This document shows, piece by piece, positions 10,547 through 20,679 of a stretch of DNA of 64,000 nucleotides. The stretch is taken from NCBI GenBank assembly GCA_003313425.1, contig NHZP01000002.1, positions 248,001-312,000 of the forward strand. The letters are read 5' to 3'. A program made the translations under genes and the position numbers. Position 1 is the stretch's first letter; each line of letters opens with the position of its first letter. Source of the DNA: Pseudopyrenochaeta lycopersici. Its lineage: Eukaryota; Ascomycota; Dothideomycetes; Pleosporales; Pseudopyrenochaetaceae. The notes under the pieces were generated by a model. The model ran no database searches, was not told where the DNA came from, and worked only from the letters and a program-made list of their open reading frames with translations.

Positions 10547-11851
10547 TCACGCTTCTGCTCTAGCAGCCAGTCGTTGTTCGTGTTCCTGGCGCAACTTGGC
10601 CGTTATCCGAATACCGGTCCCGTCAGTTCTGCTTTTGGCAAGCTCTGGCTGGTTAGCGTCTTCGTCTTCGAATAGGCTGCGATTTCCTGTGCCCGTCTTA
10701 CGACTCTTCGAGCTAAGAAGGCTCCTTAATTTGACGCTCTTGGAAGCTGGCGCCGTCGCGGGTGTAGATCCGTCTGAACGATTTGCGGATTGTCGAACAT
10801 ACCCCTGGCCGTACGATTCTCTACTCGAGTTGTTGAATTTAGGTATGAGCGAGGCAAGCACGGGACAGCATCCGATTATGACAGCTAGGACAGTCAGCAA
10901 CAAGTCTCGTACGATGCAGTTAACTTCGTGATGTGTACCTGTGGAGCATTCAATAATCGTCCACATTGTAAGCCATTTTGGGTCTGGAGACTGCGGCTTT
11001 CCATCACCACCAACCTGAACTATGCGAATTGTTGAGAAGAGAATACAGATGAGACCAGAGGCGAATAGCAAGCCACACCCAATCTTGCGAGATCGTGCCA
11101 TTTGTAGGTTCCAGATCAGTCTGATAGGCAGAAACATGACTACAGTATTGTGGATCAGCATGTTGGTCGTTGATCACAGCCAAAAGAAACGCCAACTCAC
11201 CCATCAAGTTTGTCAGGGTGTCCACAGCGTATGCGTAATATAGACTAGCGGTCTGTCGCCGGACTTCATTGGGAGAAGAGCACAGAGCACCTTGCCCAAG
11301 GAACTTCTTCGTGTCATCGCATGCTAGACCCGGCCCTGTGATGAAGCAGCTGATGTAAGTCTACGATATTAGCCACTCTGCAATAGATCGTCACGTAGAC
11401 ATAAGGGGTAGTAACTTACAACAATGCAGAAGATGAGTGTGCCCCACCAAGTCCACAAGTACGCTTTCGGCATCCCAGCCAGCAATTTCTTGTACAGAGC
11501 GAGGAGCGAGAACTTGACAAACCAGAGACATGTCCAAAATTCCATGCCGCTAGACCACATGACCTTCGATATAAACGCCATATCCTTCTGCATCCCAACC
11601 CACCCAGTAATCTCGCCTTTCTGAAGCTGTTCCAGCTTGAAGAAAAAGGGCGTGATGATGACATAGAGTATCGAGAAAGTGAGGTAGGCGGCGAACGCAA
11701 CATAGAGCCAGATATCTTGCATTTCGACGGTCTTGCGGCGCCATACTTGAACAATAACTCGAGCGACAAAGACTGTCGATGTCAATGCCATCATAGCGTA
11801 GTCGGTTCGTAGCAATTCATCCTGCGAGATCCAATTGTTGGTCGAAGCCAT
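10547..11851 (-). CDS. Fungal rhodopsin-like (PTH11-related) seven-TM membrane protein, 376 aa
   Basis: Members of this ascomycete-expanded family are multi-pass plasma-membrane proteins resembling GPCRs; PTH11 of the rice blast fungus senses surfaces, but most members have no known ligand. Exons are 11851-11420, 11360-11201, 11139-10939 and 10884-10547, with introns of 59, 61, 54 and consistent phases. The third intron (54 nt, GTACAC...TCCTAG) is in frame and free of stops, so it is easily translated by mistake. Removing it joins WTIIECSTA directly to VIIGCCPVLASLIPKF, which restores the typical last-helix pattern E-x(n)-I-x-x-x-C-x-P-x-L. Hydrophobic segments are evident throughout, with a Cys pair in the extracellular loop (GLACDD and ALCSSP). 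The cytoplasmic tail is Ser/Arg-rich and charged. The extended ligand and role remain unknown. Confidence 0.8.
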
Positions 11852-13461
11852 GATGCTCGAGTGGTGGTATCTAGCAACAGCTCAGTAAGATGGGATGGCA
11901 TGCGGCGTGATAACACTGCATGCTGTAGTTAATCCATATGTATGCGTGGACAGCACCGAGCCTCCACGTGAGTCGTGCTCCAGATAAGTTGATCGTGCTC
12001 TCCGCAGCTTGAAAGTCGGGAATGAAGCAGTAAGCATAGTAACGAGGATGGAATTAAGATGTCGCTCCGGACCCAACAGGGCCTCAGGATTTGTAGCCTG
12101 TCAGACGCATAACACCAAGGTACATGGGTGTACCCCACGTGGCAAATCAATGTATAGATCGGACATCTGCCTGTGCCATTCCAGTACCCACTGCGGTGGT
12201 ATTAGGGGGCAAGGAGCGTCAAGATACGAGCAAAACAAACGAGTACCGCGCGCTTCGAGCATTTCCTGGAGCGATTGAGTACAATTCGTTATTCTCGACC
12301 ATCTCTACGAGCCGGTGATAGGACGCGGAGCCCGGCCTGTGCAGCCGCGTCAACACCTAACGTATCGGCTATGTCCGCGCAATTTCCTCCCGAACGCGGC
12401 CAATCCGTGGTGCCGCACAGGCGAAGTTCTCCCAAAAGGAAACATTGCGGGCGCTGGCGAGTTCAACTCCCGCACCGATCATCTGCAGCTCAATGATATA
12501 CCGGCTGAGCATGGCTTGCTCGAGTGCCTCAAAACATGCTTCTTGCGTGCTCTCGCGAACAGGGAGAGCGGGCTTCGGTGCGCCACCGAATCCTTTGACT
12601 CTGTTTATGGCAAGGGCCGCAGCACTTTACGAGGATGTATGTAGCCAAGTCACAAAGGACCGCGGTAAAGCTGATAGCTCCTCTGAAAGCTGCTCTGATT
12701 CGTATGCATGTTTTATAACACTGCATGTATATGCTTACCTAGTATATCAGCCTGCATAGTATCGACTTATCCGATTCCTCGACGCTCAATGCGAAATATT
12801 GTCAACACGAGCAGCATTTTGCCATGGACTTGGAGGGACCAGTCCATGCTTCTCGCAGAACAGAGCGAGACGTGGATGTGCGATTAGACTCAAGCGGTTG
12901 GCGGGGGGAAGACTGTCTCCCGCGAAACGAAATTAGCGCTTATGCAGTAGTCTGCCGTTCCCTGCAGCTGCCGTTCGACTGGCACCTTCCCCTTCCCACT
13001 TAACGCCACACAGGAATCTCGATATTCGCGACAAAATCCTTGGGTCTCACTGATTTAGCAGGTGTCCCAAATGACTTGCACGTCCACGTTGAGGCACAGT
13101 GACCCGACCGATTGGCACCGCGTATCTGGAAGAGCCGCTTTGCAAAGTTCCGCGCGAGTATGTAAGCAGGACGAGCAGATATCGAGCAGGGTACCATTTC
13201 TAGACTTCATACCACGGCACGACTCATGGCGCCGATCTAGCCTCTTCCCCACGAACTATGATCAATGCTCTGGGCGGGTGGAGGCGGCCTCGCTAAGGCA
13301 ATCTTGCTCCGCGCGGACAAGTAATTTCATCGGCCACCAAGCCACCATGTAAAAGGGATGGTCTACCTTATATGCAATGGCTTCCTGCATCACCATCACC
13401 GTCCCAGGCTCTCGGTACGAGGATTCTCTTGTCGCCCGGAAGTTCCCGCATTATATCGACG
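11852..13461. other. Long intergenic stretch with one possible gene relic
   Basis: This 1.6 kb region separates the rhodopsin-like gene from the FAD oxidase gene; the two are divergently transcribed, so it holds both promoters. Apart from the open segment listed at 12369-12632, only unsupported short frames are present, including a 66-codon minus-strand frame at 13000-13197. Confidence 0.4.
12369..12632 (-). pseudogene. Unidentified open minus-strand segment, possible gene relic
   Basis: About 88 codons are open on the minus strand and read like ordinary protein (for example QEACFEALEQAMLSRYI and IGAGVELASARNVSFW). The segment has no start codon at its beginning, is preceded directly by a stop in the same frame, and ends in TAG. 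No flanking exons with good splice sites could be joined. I do not recognise the family. It may be a surviving exon of a decayed gene, or chance. Confidence 0.25.
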
Positions 13462-15298
13462 ATGAGGATCACTTCTGTTGTGTCCTTGGGCGCGCTTACG
13501 GCAGCGGCTTCGGCAAGCACGTTTGAGCCTGCTGACTTCAATGTGACGGAAGCCCTGCTCGACAACGGTGTCAATGTCTCAGCTATCCCAGAGCTGGCGG
13601 GACTGGTGGAACGATCGTCCCTCGGTGCCTGCTCAATAGCGGTTCGTTTCCCCAGACCCCAACAGCAGCTACGCGTCCATGTTCGGCCCGATAGCTGACA
13701 ATTCCTCCAGTGCAGCGCTCTCAAGATCACATTTGGTAGCAGCAGCGTGCTGTCTGAAGGAAGCGCGGCATACCAAGAATTCACCAGCAGCTACTGGGCG
13801 GGTCAACAGAACAGTGTCAGTCCTTACTGTGTGTTTAAACCCACCAATGCCCTTCAGGTTTCTACTCTCGTCCTTTTATCCCGCCTCACGCAATGCCCCT
13901 TTGCCGTCAAGGGAGGGGGGCATGCCGCCTTTGCTGGGGGCTCGAGCATAGACGGAGGCATTACTGTGGCCCTGGAAAAGCTCGATGCGATTACGTTGTC
14001 TTCCGACAAGAAGATTGCGTCTATTGGGCCAGGGAATCGGTGGGGAAACGTCTACAAGACCCTTGAGCCACATGGTGTTGCAGTAATTGGTGGCCGCGTA
14101 AGTCTGCTCTCGTACTCCCATTCCAGATCGAATCCTGATGGCCTCGACTGTTTGCGATTGTCAGTTGGAAAGCACATGAGCAATCAGAGTGCTAGACTGT
14201 GTCATGGATTGAGGGGAACCATGCGTCTTCCGTCTTGATGTCATTCATTCTGACCTCCCTCAGGTAGCCTCAGTCGGCGTGTCTGGATTGACACTGGGAG
14301 GAGGCATCTCCCATTTCGCCAATGCTTACGGGTGGGCCTGCGACAATGTCGAATCCTTTGAAGTTGTGACGGCTTCTGGCATCATCGTCACTGCCAGCGC
14401 CACACAATTTCCTGACCTTTACTGGGCTCTGCGAGGAGGTGGCAACAACTTCGGCATCGTCACAAAGTTCAACCTGAAAACTTTTGTTCATGGCCTTATG
14501 TGGGGAGGCCAACGCGCTCATCTCGAATCTGAGTGGGACGCTATTTATCAAGCCTACTATAACTTTGCGGTGAATGCTGCAAAAGATACGAAGCAGGCTC
14601 AGATTGTCTCGTTCGCTCTACAGGGCGGCATGAAGATCGCAGCGGAAGATTTGGAGTACTCTGACCCGACACCATGGCCCGCAGTGTTCGACGAATGGAA
14701 AGCCATTCCAGCAATCGTTGACGGGACCGCGGTAAACAACCTTTCAACACTGACTCAAAACCTCGGCGCAGGAACTCCAGAGGGAATTCAGGAGACGTAC
14801 TGGGACCGCACTTTCAAGGTGGACAAGGACATCTTCAAGACGTTTATCGACACATTCTTCGAGATGCTCCCAGCGATTGAAGATGCCGCCGACATCCTGC
14901 CCGTCCTGTCATTCCAGGCTATTACCGTGCCAGCAATGGAGAGAATGCAGCAAAACGGCGGCAACGCGCTTGGCCTCAACCCCAAGCAAGGACCAATCTT
15001 CATCTGCAACCTTGCCATTATGTGGAGCAATACTGCCGACAACACGCGCATCATGGCGTTCAGCGACAGCCTGTACAAGCGTCTCGTGGCGATAGCGGGT
15101 GCGAGGGGGCTGAACAACGACTACATCTACATGAACTACGCCTCGCCATACCAGGACGTCATCTCGAGCTATGGAGCTGCCAGCAAACAAAGGCTAAAGA
15201 AGATTGCAGCCGTCTACGACCCTACTGCGGTTTTCCAAAAGCTGCAGCCCGGGTACTTCAAGCTCGAAGGCGCGCCATACGGGCCATTCCCGGCGTAG
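13462..15298 (+). CDS. Secreted FAD-linked oxidase, berberine-bridge-enzyme-like (533 aa)
   Basis: These flavoproteins oxidise sugars, alcohols or alkaloid-like substrates with O2; the substrate cannot be read from the sequence. Exons are 13462-13641, 13711-14097 and 14264-15298, all phase 0, with introns of 69 and 166 nt. The start MRITSVVSLGALTAAASAS is a clear signal peptide, so I preferred this ATG to one 30 codons upstream. The FAD-binding (PCMH) domain has the histidine expected to hold FAD covalently in AVKGGGHAAFAGG, then GVSGLTLGGGIS and YGWACDNVESFEVVTA. There is no cysteine at the second attachment site, so I infer monocovalent FAD. The C-terminal BBE motif is clear (MNYASPYQD, then YDPTAVFQKLQPGYFKL). 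No other biosynthetic genes adjoin it, so it is not obviously part of a cluster. Confidence 0.88.
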
Positions 15299-15744
15299 GT
15301 TAACACGAGTCAAACAGTGTACATAAATTGATAGAGGAGCTCTTTACAGTGTAATATATAATGTTCTTGCCCAAATTACATTCTCTGCGCTGATGCGCCT
15401 TCCTCATATGGGGCACCCGAGAGCTCTTTCCCTATCCGGCAGCAGCGTGCAAACTCTATCGTCCTGTATAGTATGCGTCTGCAGCTACGCATGTTCAAGG
15501 AGTGAGAGGATGGCGATTTGCATCTACCGAACAAGCTTCCATCTGCTTCGGTCGAGTGCATCCGGGCCGAAGACGCCAAGCAACGGTGGCCAGTGCGCCA
15601 AGCGTTTGCTGCAGGTGCCTCTTTCGCATTCTTTACGTCTGCAACCTCTCTCCATCATCCACCACTTCCCGCCTCGACGACCCATCTTCGCCCGCAAGTC
15701 TCAACCACCACTGTACACCCTACGCGTATCACCACGCTTGCACC
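15299..15744. other. Promoter region of the SR-protein gene
   Basis: About 450 bp between two plus-strand genes. The last 150 bp before the SRP1 start are C- and T-rich with few G residues, a composition usual for promoters and leaders of highly expressed fungal genes. No gene is supported here. Confidence 0.5.
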
Positions 15745-16779
15745 ATGTCTCGCGGCGGCGGCACCACGCTCTACGTCACCGGCTTCGGCCACGGCACCCG
15801 CGCTCGCGACCTTGCCTACGAATTCGAACGGTATGTCCTTTAACGCCTCGTCCCAGCTCGATCGCCTCTCCCCTCGTCGTCCATGCCCGACTCTCTACCT
15901 GCCATGTCATCTCCCCGCGACCCGCACCCACGATCCCCTCGATGCTGCTTGTTCCCTTGAATTCCCGTTCCGTGCCCGACCGGCCCGCGCCCTCGCCCGT
16001 CCTCTTCGCGCGATATTTCGGACAATGATTCTAACATCTCAAAGCTATGGTCGCCTTGTCCGCTGCGACATCCCAGCCCCCCGCTCGGCTTCGAGTAGAC
16101 TGTGAGTTTGACTTGCCGGCATTAGGCCTCCAGGCTCTAACCAACCAGCAGCTTCGCCTTCGTGGAATACGAGAGTCGCCGCGATGCCGACGATGCATAC
16201 CACGAGATGCATAACAAGCGCATCGGCCGTGACGACTTGTTGAAGATTGAGGTGCGTTGAGTTCTTCCCCCATGAACCCTGCAAGAGATGGCTAACCAGG
16301 TTCAGTGGGCCCGTACTCCTCCTTCGGCATCGTGGCGCTTCGACTCTGGCCGCGACCGCCCCCGTGGTGAGCGCTCCGAGCGTGGCGGTGACCGTGGCGA
16401 TCGTAGCGATCGTGGCGACCGCGGTGGTCGCTCCCCTCGGCGCCGAAGCACCTCGCCTCGCCGTGAGCGTGGCGGCTCTCCTCGCAAGGATGACCGTCGT
16501 GAGCGCGACTACGACCGCCGTGATCGCGACAGGTCTAGGAGCCCAGACGGTGACCGTGAAATGAAGGATGTTCGCGACCGTGAGGACGATCGTGGCGACA
16601 GGGAGCGTGGCGATCGCGAGCGCGAGGAAAGGCGTGAGCGTGACCGCGAGCCTGAAGCCAATGGCGAAGTCCGCAAGAGTAAGTAATGCGTGTTGTGGTC
16701 CAAACCCGTCTCTGACAAATAGCCAGATGAGTCCCCTCCCCCGCCAGCAGTCCACGAAGACCTCGATGTGGCCGAGTAG
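15745..16779 (+). CDS. srp1: SR-type RNA-binding protein, Srp1-like (222 aa)
   Basis: Srp1-type SR proteins bind pre-mRNA through an RRM and recruit spliceosome parts through an Arg-rich tail. Five exons are supported: 15745-15830, 16045-16101, 16152-16251, 16306-16678 and 16727-16779, with introns of 214, 50, 54 and 48 nt. The RRM starts TLYVTGFGHGTRARDLAYEF, continues YGRLVRCDIPAP, has RNP1-like LFAFVEYES and ends KIEWARTPPS, all as I recall for fission yeast Srp1. The tail is a long RD/RS region (RGERSERGGDRGDR-type) that ends in an acidic ESPPPPAVHEDLDVAE peptide. The last 17 residues lie in a tiny fifth exon; reading through its intron gives a false stop after SK. The first intron is unusually long for this window, as is common in self-regulated SR genes, but regulation is only inferred. 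Confidence 0.88.
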
Positions 16780-17470
16780 ATGTGAGGCGCTGTTGTTCTT
16801 TGTGCAGGCAGCAAGTGGCTGCCGTTACTGTCTGATTATGGTAGGATGGGCGCAAACTCTCTAGATTGGTACCTGCCGTGGGTGTTTCGATTAGCAGACA
16901 AAAGGGTTACGGTTTCTTCTTTGGTATAGTGGAGGCTAGAGTTACGGCTCAGCCGGGCCACGACATTAATCAATTCAGCAGTGGAAAAGCTCGGATCGGA
17001 TCTTTCTTTGGCGATCGGTAACGGCGAAATCCAATTCGGTTCGATTTTGTCCCCCGAGCGATCGGTCGGATTCGATACGGTCTTATCTTGTACACTACTC
17101 GGTCGATTTGTAGCTCGTCGAACTCTTCCATTCCCACCTCGTCGATTTTCGCTGCGATGTCACTTTCCCCCGATACCCCCGTCGTTCACCACTCCCGATG
17201 CGATCCGCGATGTTAGGTTTGTATATTTTGTCCTGTTATGAGTTTCCCGTGCCCGTGACGTGACATACTGTACAGCTGTCTATTCACAGCATTTGCAATC
17301 TAGCCAGACATTGAATAATCATTGACCCTCTCATCCTGTAATTTTAGACGTGACGTGATGCTGTACAGCTGTCTGTTCACAGCATTGCAATCTAGCCAGA
17401 CATTGAATAATCATTGACCCTCTCACACTCGCATCTTGGGCGTGACGCTCACTACCTTTGCCTCGTAAAG
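16780..17470. other. Convergent intergenic stretch with a tandem duplication
   Basis: This gap lies between the 3' ends of two convergent genes. It contains the 95 bp duplication listed separately at 17255-17441. Outside it I see only 3' flanking sequence. Confidence 0.5.
17255..17441. repeat. Imperfect tandem duplication, two copies of about 93 bp
   Basis: Copy 1 (17255-17349) and copy 2 (17350-17441) both begin GTGACGTGA, share the core CTGTACAGCTGTCT and the stretch CAATCTAGCCAGACATTG, and end before a third partial GTGACG. They differ by a few substitutions and short indels. The array sits between the ends of the SR-protein gene and the membrane-protein gene, so it may lie in a 3' untranslated region. 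I do not recognise it as a known element. Confidence 0.85.
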
Positions 17471-19354
17471 TCAATCTCCAACCCACACGCACATGCCATA
17501 CCGAAACAACATCTGCCCAACGACAATGTACCCACCCACGGCTGGACTCGCACTGATAATATACGTCGCAGCCCTCACCCACGGCCCAACCTGCACACTC
17601 CCATTCGACATAGCATCCTTGCCCTCCTGATCAATCACCCACCACAACCCCGTCCCAACGCCAAAGCTCATCCACTGCACCGTAAACACGCGCCACGTGC
17701 TACTCTCCTGCGCGGGAATCGCTCCCATCCGAAACCCAGACAACACGCCCGTGATCAGCACCGGCAGCAGGGCAACCAGCGTCGTCAGCGCGTACTTGGC
17801 CGCTCGCCAGCGCTGCGCCCGCGTTGCGCCGTGCGAGGCTGCGAAGCGCAGCGTCCACGTGTAGTGCGATGCGAAGGGCCAGGTGCGGCGGAGCGAGAGG
17901 GCTGTTATGGGGGGGTTGGGTGGGGGTGGTGGGGCGATGATGGAGGGGGAGATTGGGGGCGTGGTGCGGGGGAAGGGGGGGTGCGAGGGGATGAGGAGGA
18001 GCGGGGAGGGGGATGTTGAGATGTAATTTTGCTTCTTGGGGACGGGGGCAAGGGGGTGGGATGTTGGGTGGAGGGTTGAGGTTGAGGTTGAGGATGCGGA
18101 TTTGGATGAGGAAGGGGATGTTGGGGGTTTTTCGATGGTGGTTATGGTGGGTTTTACGCTGTGTTTTACGCTTTCCTCTTGTGCTGTTGCGGGTTTTGTG
18201 TACGTGTTGGGTTCTGTGGAGTAGAAGTGGGCGTAAAAGTCTCCTGTATCGGTTGCCAGGAAGTGAATATCCTGTACTTCCTCGCCGTCTGCGAAGGTGC
18301 ATGAACACACATCTGCGCCCTCTTCTTCTCTGAGACGTGCAACGGCGCCTTCAAAGACACCGCCGTGTGTCCGCGCCTCTTCCATAATACTGCTTTCGAC
18401 CATGTACAGGCTCGGGTATTCCGGGCGGCACAGGTTCCCGACGAGATTCATAATCGACATGACGGCGTACGGGGCGACGGTGAGCCCAAAGGCGGCGTGT
18501 CCGAATTGGCTGATCTGGTCTCCACGCGAGCGATACAGTGTCGACAAAGCGTAGGCGGACTGGGCGAGCGCGATGAGCGCTTTGACAATGTTGTATGTTG
18601 CAGAGACTTCGATGGTGGCCTGCTTGCTGGGTTCTGGAACAGATGGGGAGGGGAATGTGGGAGACGAAGTGAAGTGCGCGTCATGGGGGAGAATGGCGAA
18701 GCGGTAACCGGGCGGGAGCATTTGTGTGCCGTGGATGATGCGTCGATGGACGAAGACGGGGCACCCAAAGCGGTTGAACATGTGGGGTGGGGAGAAGGGT
18801 ATTATGTGAATGGCGTTATCTTTTTCCTCCTTGTCGATCGAGGTCATTTCCACATCGTGCACACCTTCAACGTCATTTAATCCAGCTCTTTCCCCCCTCT
18901 TATAGACAACGTTACTCAGACTCTCTCCATCCAGCGGTCTCCAGTCTGCTCCCCTAACGACAACACACAGCGCTCCACTTCTCGCGGCTTTCCTGAGGTC
19001 ATCGCCGCGCACCCAGACTGCCCCTGATAAGATGGCATCGATTCCTCTGTACAGTCCTAGGGTGGGGAAAAGCAGTGATCCAATGACGCTGACAAAGTAG
19101 TCGTCAGCACGTTCACCAGGTTGTGTCAGGACAGTTGCAGCATGTGCGACGTAATTCAGCAGGTAGAAGATTAGCAGATCCACAGCTTTGGTTGGTGTGC
19201 AGAGGAGGCCAGGCGTGCCGTGATCAGAGGACCCTGATGGCAGTGCGATTGTGATGTTCTGGAGAACAAGGGCAGTCACTGGGGACGTGATGGCGAGGAC
19301 CAAGGCGTAGAGGAAGTGGAAACGCGTGTTGCACGCCAAGTGACGAAATCCCAT
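17471..19354 (-). CDS. Large fungal multi-pass membrane protein of unknown function (627 aa)
   Basis: I do not recognise a named family. The frame is open over 627 codons without an intron. It starts with a hydrophobic segment (FHFLYALVLAITSPVTALVL, residues 12-31), then a second one around LLIFYLLNYVAHAATVL. A central block runs TYNIVKALIALAQSAYAL followed by GHAAFGLTVAPYAVMSIMNL. The C-terminal quarter has several more hydrophobic stretches. A long Ser/Thr/Pro-rich linker separates the centre from the C-terminal membrane part and is probably disordered. The membrane topology suggests a plasma or endomembrane protein. Length and clean reading frame make a real gene very likely. On the other strand, a 201-codon frame at 17414-18019 is a shadow of the low-complexity part. 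Confidence 0.75.
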   Translation of the reverse strand: MGFRHLACNTRFHFLYALVLAITSPVTALVLQNITIALPSGSSDHGTPGLLCTPTKAVDLLIFYLLNYVAHAATVLTQPGERADDYFVSVIGSLLFPTLGLYRGIDAILSGAVWVRGDDLRKAARSGALCVVVRGADWRPLDGESLSNVVYKRGERAGLNDVEGVHDVEMTSIDKEEKDNAIHIIPFSPPHMFNRFGCPVFVHRRIIHGTQMLPPGYRFAILPHDAHFTSSPTFPSPSVPEPSKQATIEVSATYNIVKALIALAQSAYALSTLYRSRGDQISQFGHAAFGLTVAPYAVMSIMNLVGNLCRPEYPSLYMVESSIMEEARTHGGVFEGAVARLREEEGADVCSCTFADGEEVQDIHFLATDTGDFYAHFYSTEPNTYTKPATAQEESVKHSVKPTITTIEKPPTSPSSSKSASSTSTSTLHPTSHPLAPVPKKQNYISTSPSPLLLIPSHPPFPRTTPPISPSIIAPPPPPNPPITALSLRRTWPFASHYTWTLRFAASHGATRAQRWRAAKYALTTLVALLPVLITGVLSGFRMGAIPAQESSTWRVFTVQWMSFGVGTGLWWVIDQEGKDAMSNGSVQVGPWVRAATYIISASPAVGGYIVVGQMLFRYGMCVWVGD

Positions 19355-20200
19355 ATTGGAGTCCGTCTTGGTGCCCAGCGCTCAAGGTAAGCTTCGATGC
19401 AATATCAAGCAGCCTTGCGTACGCACGAGGGGCTTTGGAAGCCTTGCATGTCGGATCCGAGTGCTGCGATGAAGCCTTCACGATGTCAAGACAGCGAGAT
19501 GATGGGAAGAGATGGAGAAGAAGTCAAGCAGCAGCGAAACGAGTGTGAACATCTTGAGCGCTCCGCATCTGAGGTTGAATCAGCCTTGAGCGATCTGCCG
19601 CTCTTCTGCCATGCCATTCGCTGCGTAGCGCCACCGTTCGCTCTGCTCGTATACGGCGCCGCGTCGCACCCGCGCTGAAGCCACGACGGGCAACGACAAA
19701 TGCCATGCCCGGGGATCACGAGGCTTCGGGAACAAGCAGTGCGTCGCGTTCCTCGGCGGCTCACCCAACGATGACACATGTGGGAGGTTGTTGCGACGCA
19801 GATTGCACTACGATGAACGAGGCTTAGGCTGCTTACGAGGTCTAAGCCACGCCGCCACTGCGCCATGGCCCGCGACATGTGGTGTTGGAAGTCGTTCATT
19901 CCGGTAATAACAGCGGGCACTTTTCTCACTCGACACTCACTCTAATCTTTTCTCTCTTTGCGCCGTCCTTTTCATTGTTTGCGCTCTTGACCTGCTGATT
20001 TCCCGACTTGTTACACCAGCAGCCCTTCATCTATCCGGCACCGATTTGCCGAACAAAGGGAGCTGATCGTCGAGAACCAGCAGTGCCCAGCTACGCCGCG
20101 CAACGCCCGCAGCAGAGACTACCGGAGCAGAAAGCGTCGTCTTTGCGACTGAGCAGTTCATCGTTCCTCCACCACACTCGCCGGGATCCACTCTCTCGCC
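19355..20200. other. Divergent promoter region
   Basis: This lies between the minus-strand membrane-protein gene and the plus-strand CYSTM-like gene. A 147-codon minus-strand frame at 19486-19929 is GC-biased and shows no protein features. The last 200 bp are C/T-rich, a typical fungal leader. Confidence 0.45.
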
Positions 20201-20679
20201 ATGTCTCAGAAATACGTATGTTGGCTCAGCGACGGCGGCGCGACTAGCAGTGCATCGCATTGCATCGCGCTGCATTCGCCACCATCTTAGCGATATGAGT
20301 CTTTACTGACCGTCCGTAGGATACCCAAGGCGCACCGCCGCAGTACCCTCAATCGCCCCCTCCTGCGCATCACGATGGCGCGGGCGGCATGCAGCCATAC
20401 TACAACCAAGGTCCTCCCCAAGGTGGCAACGCAGACTACTACGGCAATTCCCCGAACCCCTACCAGCAGCAGGGCGGCTATGGACCACCGCAAGGACAAC
20501 CGCAAGGACAATACGGATACGGCCAGCCCCAACAAAACATGCAATACCAGCAGGGACCGCCGCCGCCGGGAGGCTACTACCAGGACGATCGGAGACAAGG
20601 GGGTGGTGCAGGAGGTGGTCTTCTAGCGGGTCTTTGTGCCGGTCTGGCGTGTTGCTGCTGCTTGGACTGCTTGTTCTAA
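20201..20679 (+). CDS. Small CYSTM-like protein with Pro/Gln/Tyr-rich body and Cys-rich tail (124 aa)
   Basis: Exon 1 is only five codons (20201-20215, MSQKY). It is followed by a 104 nt intron (GTATGT donor, CTGAC branch, CGTAG acceptor) and exon 2 at 20320-20679. The body is rich in Pro, Gln, Gly and Tyr with PPQG and QYGYGQPQ units. It ends in GGGLLAGLCAGLACCCCLDC plus LF. A short hydrophobic helix with clustered cysteines at the extreme C-terminus is the hallmark of CYSTM modules, which anchor small stress-related proteins to membranes, probably with palmitoylation. The stress role is inferred from the family. Because exon 1 is so short, simple ORF calling starts at an internal Met and loses the first 28 residues. 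Confidence 0.8.

Noticed and set aside
10254..10550. 98-codon minus-strand frame after the rhodopsin-like gene
   Set aside because: It overlaps the end of that gene, has no family features and lacks a promoter gap.
16045..16755. 236-codon minus-strand frame opposite the SR-protein gene
   Set aside because: It is the complement of the repetitive Arg/Asp codons of the SR tail; its Ala/Thr/Val-rich translation is a codon-bias artefact.
17414..18019. 201-codon plus-strand frame
   Set aside because: It is antisense to the low-complexity C-terminal part of the 627-residue membrane protein.
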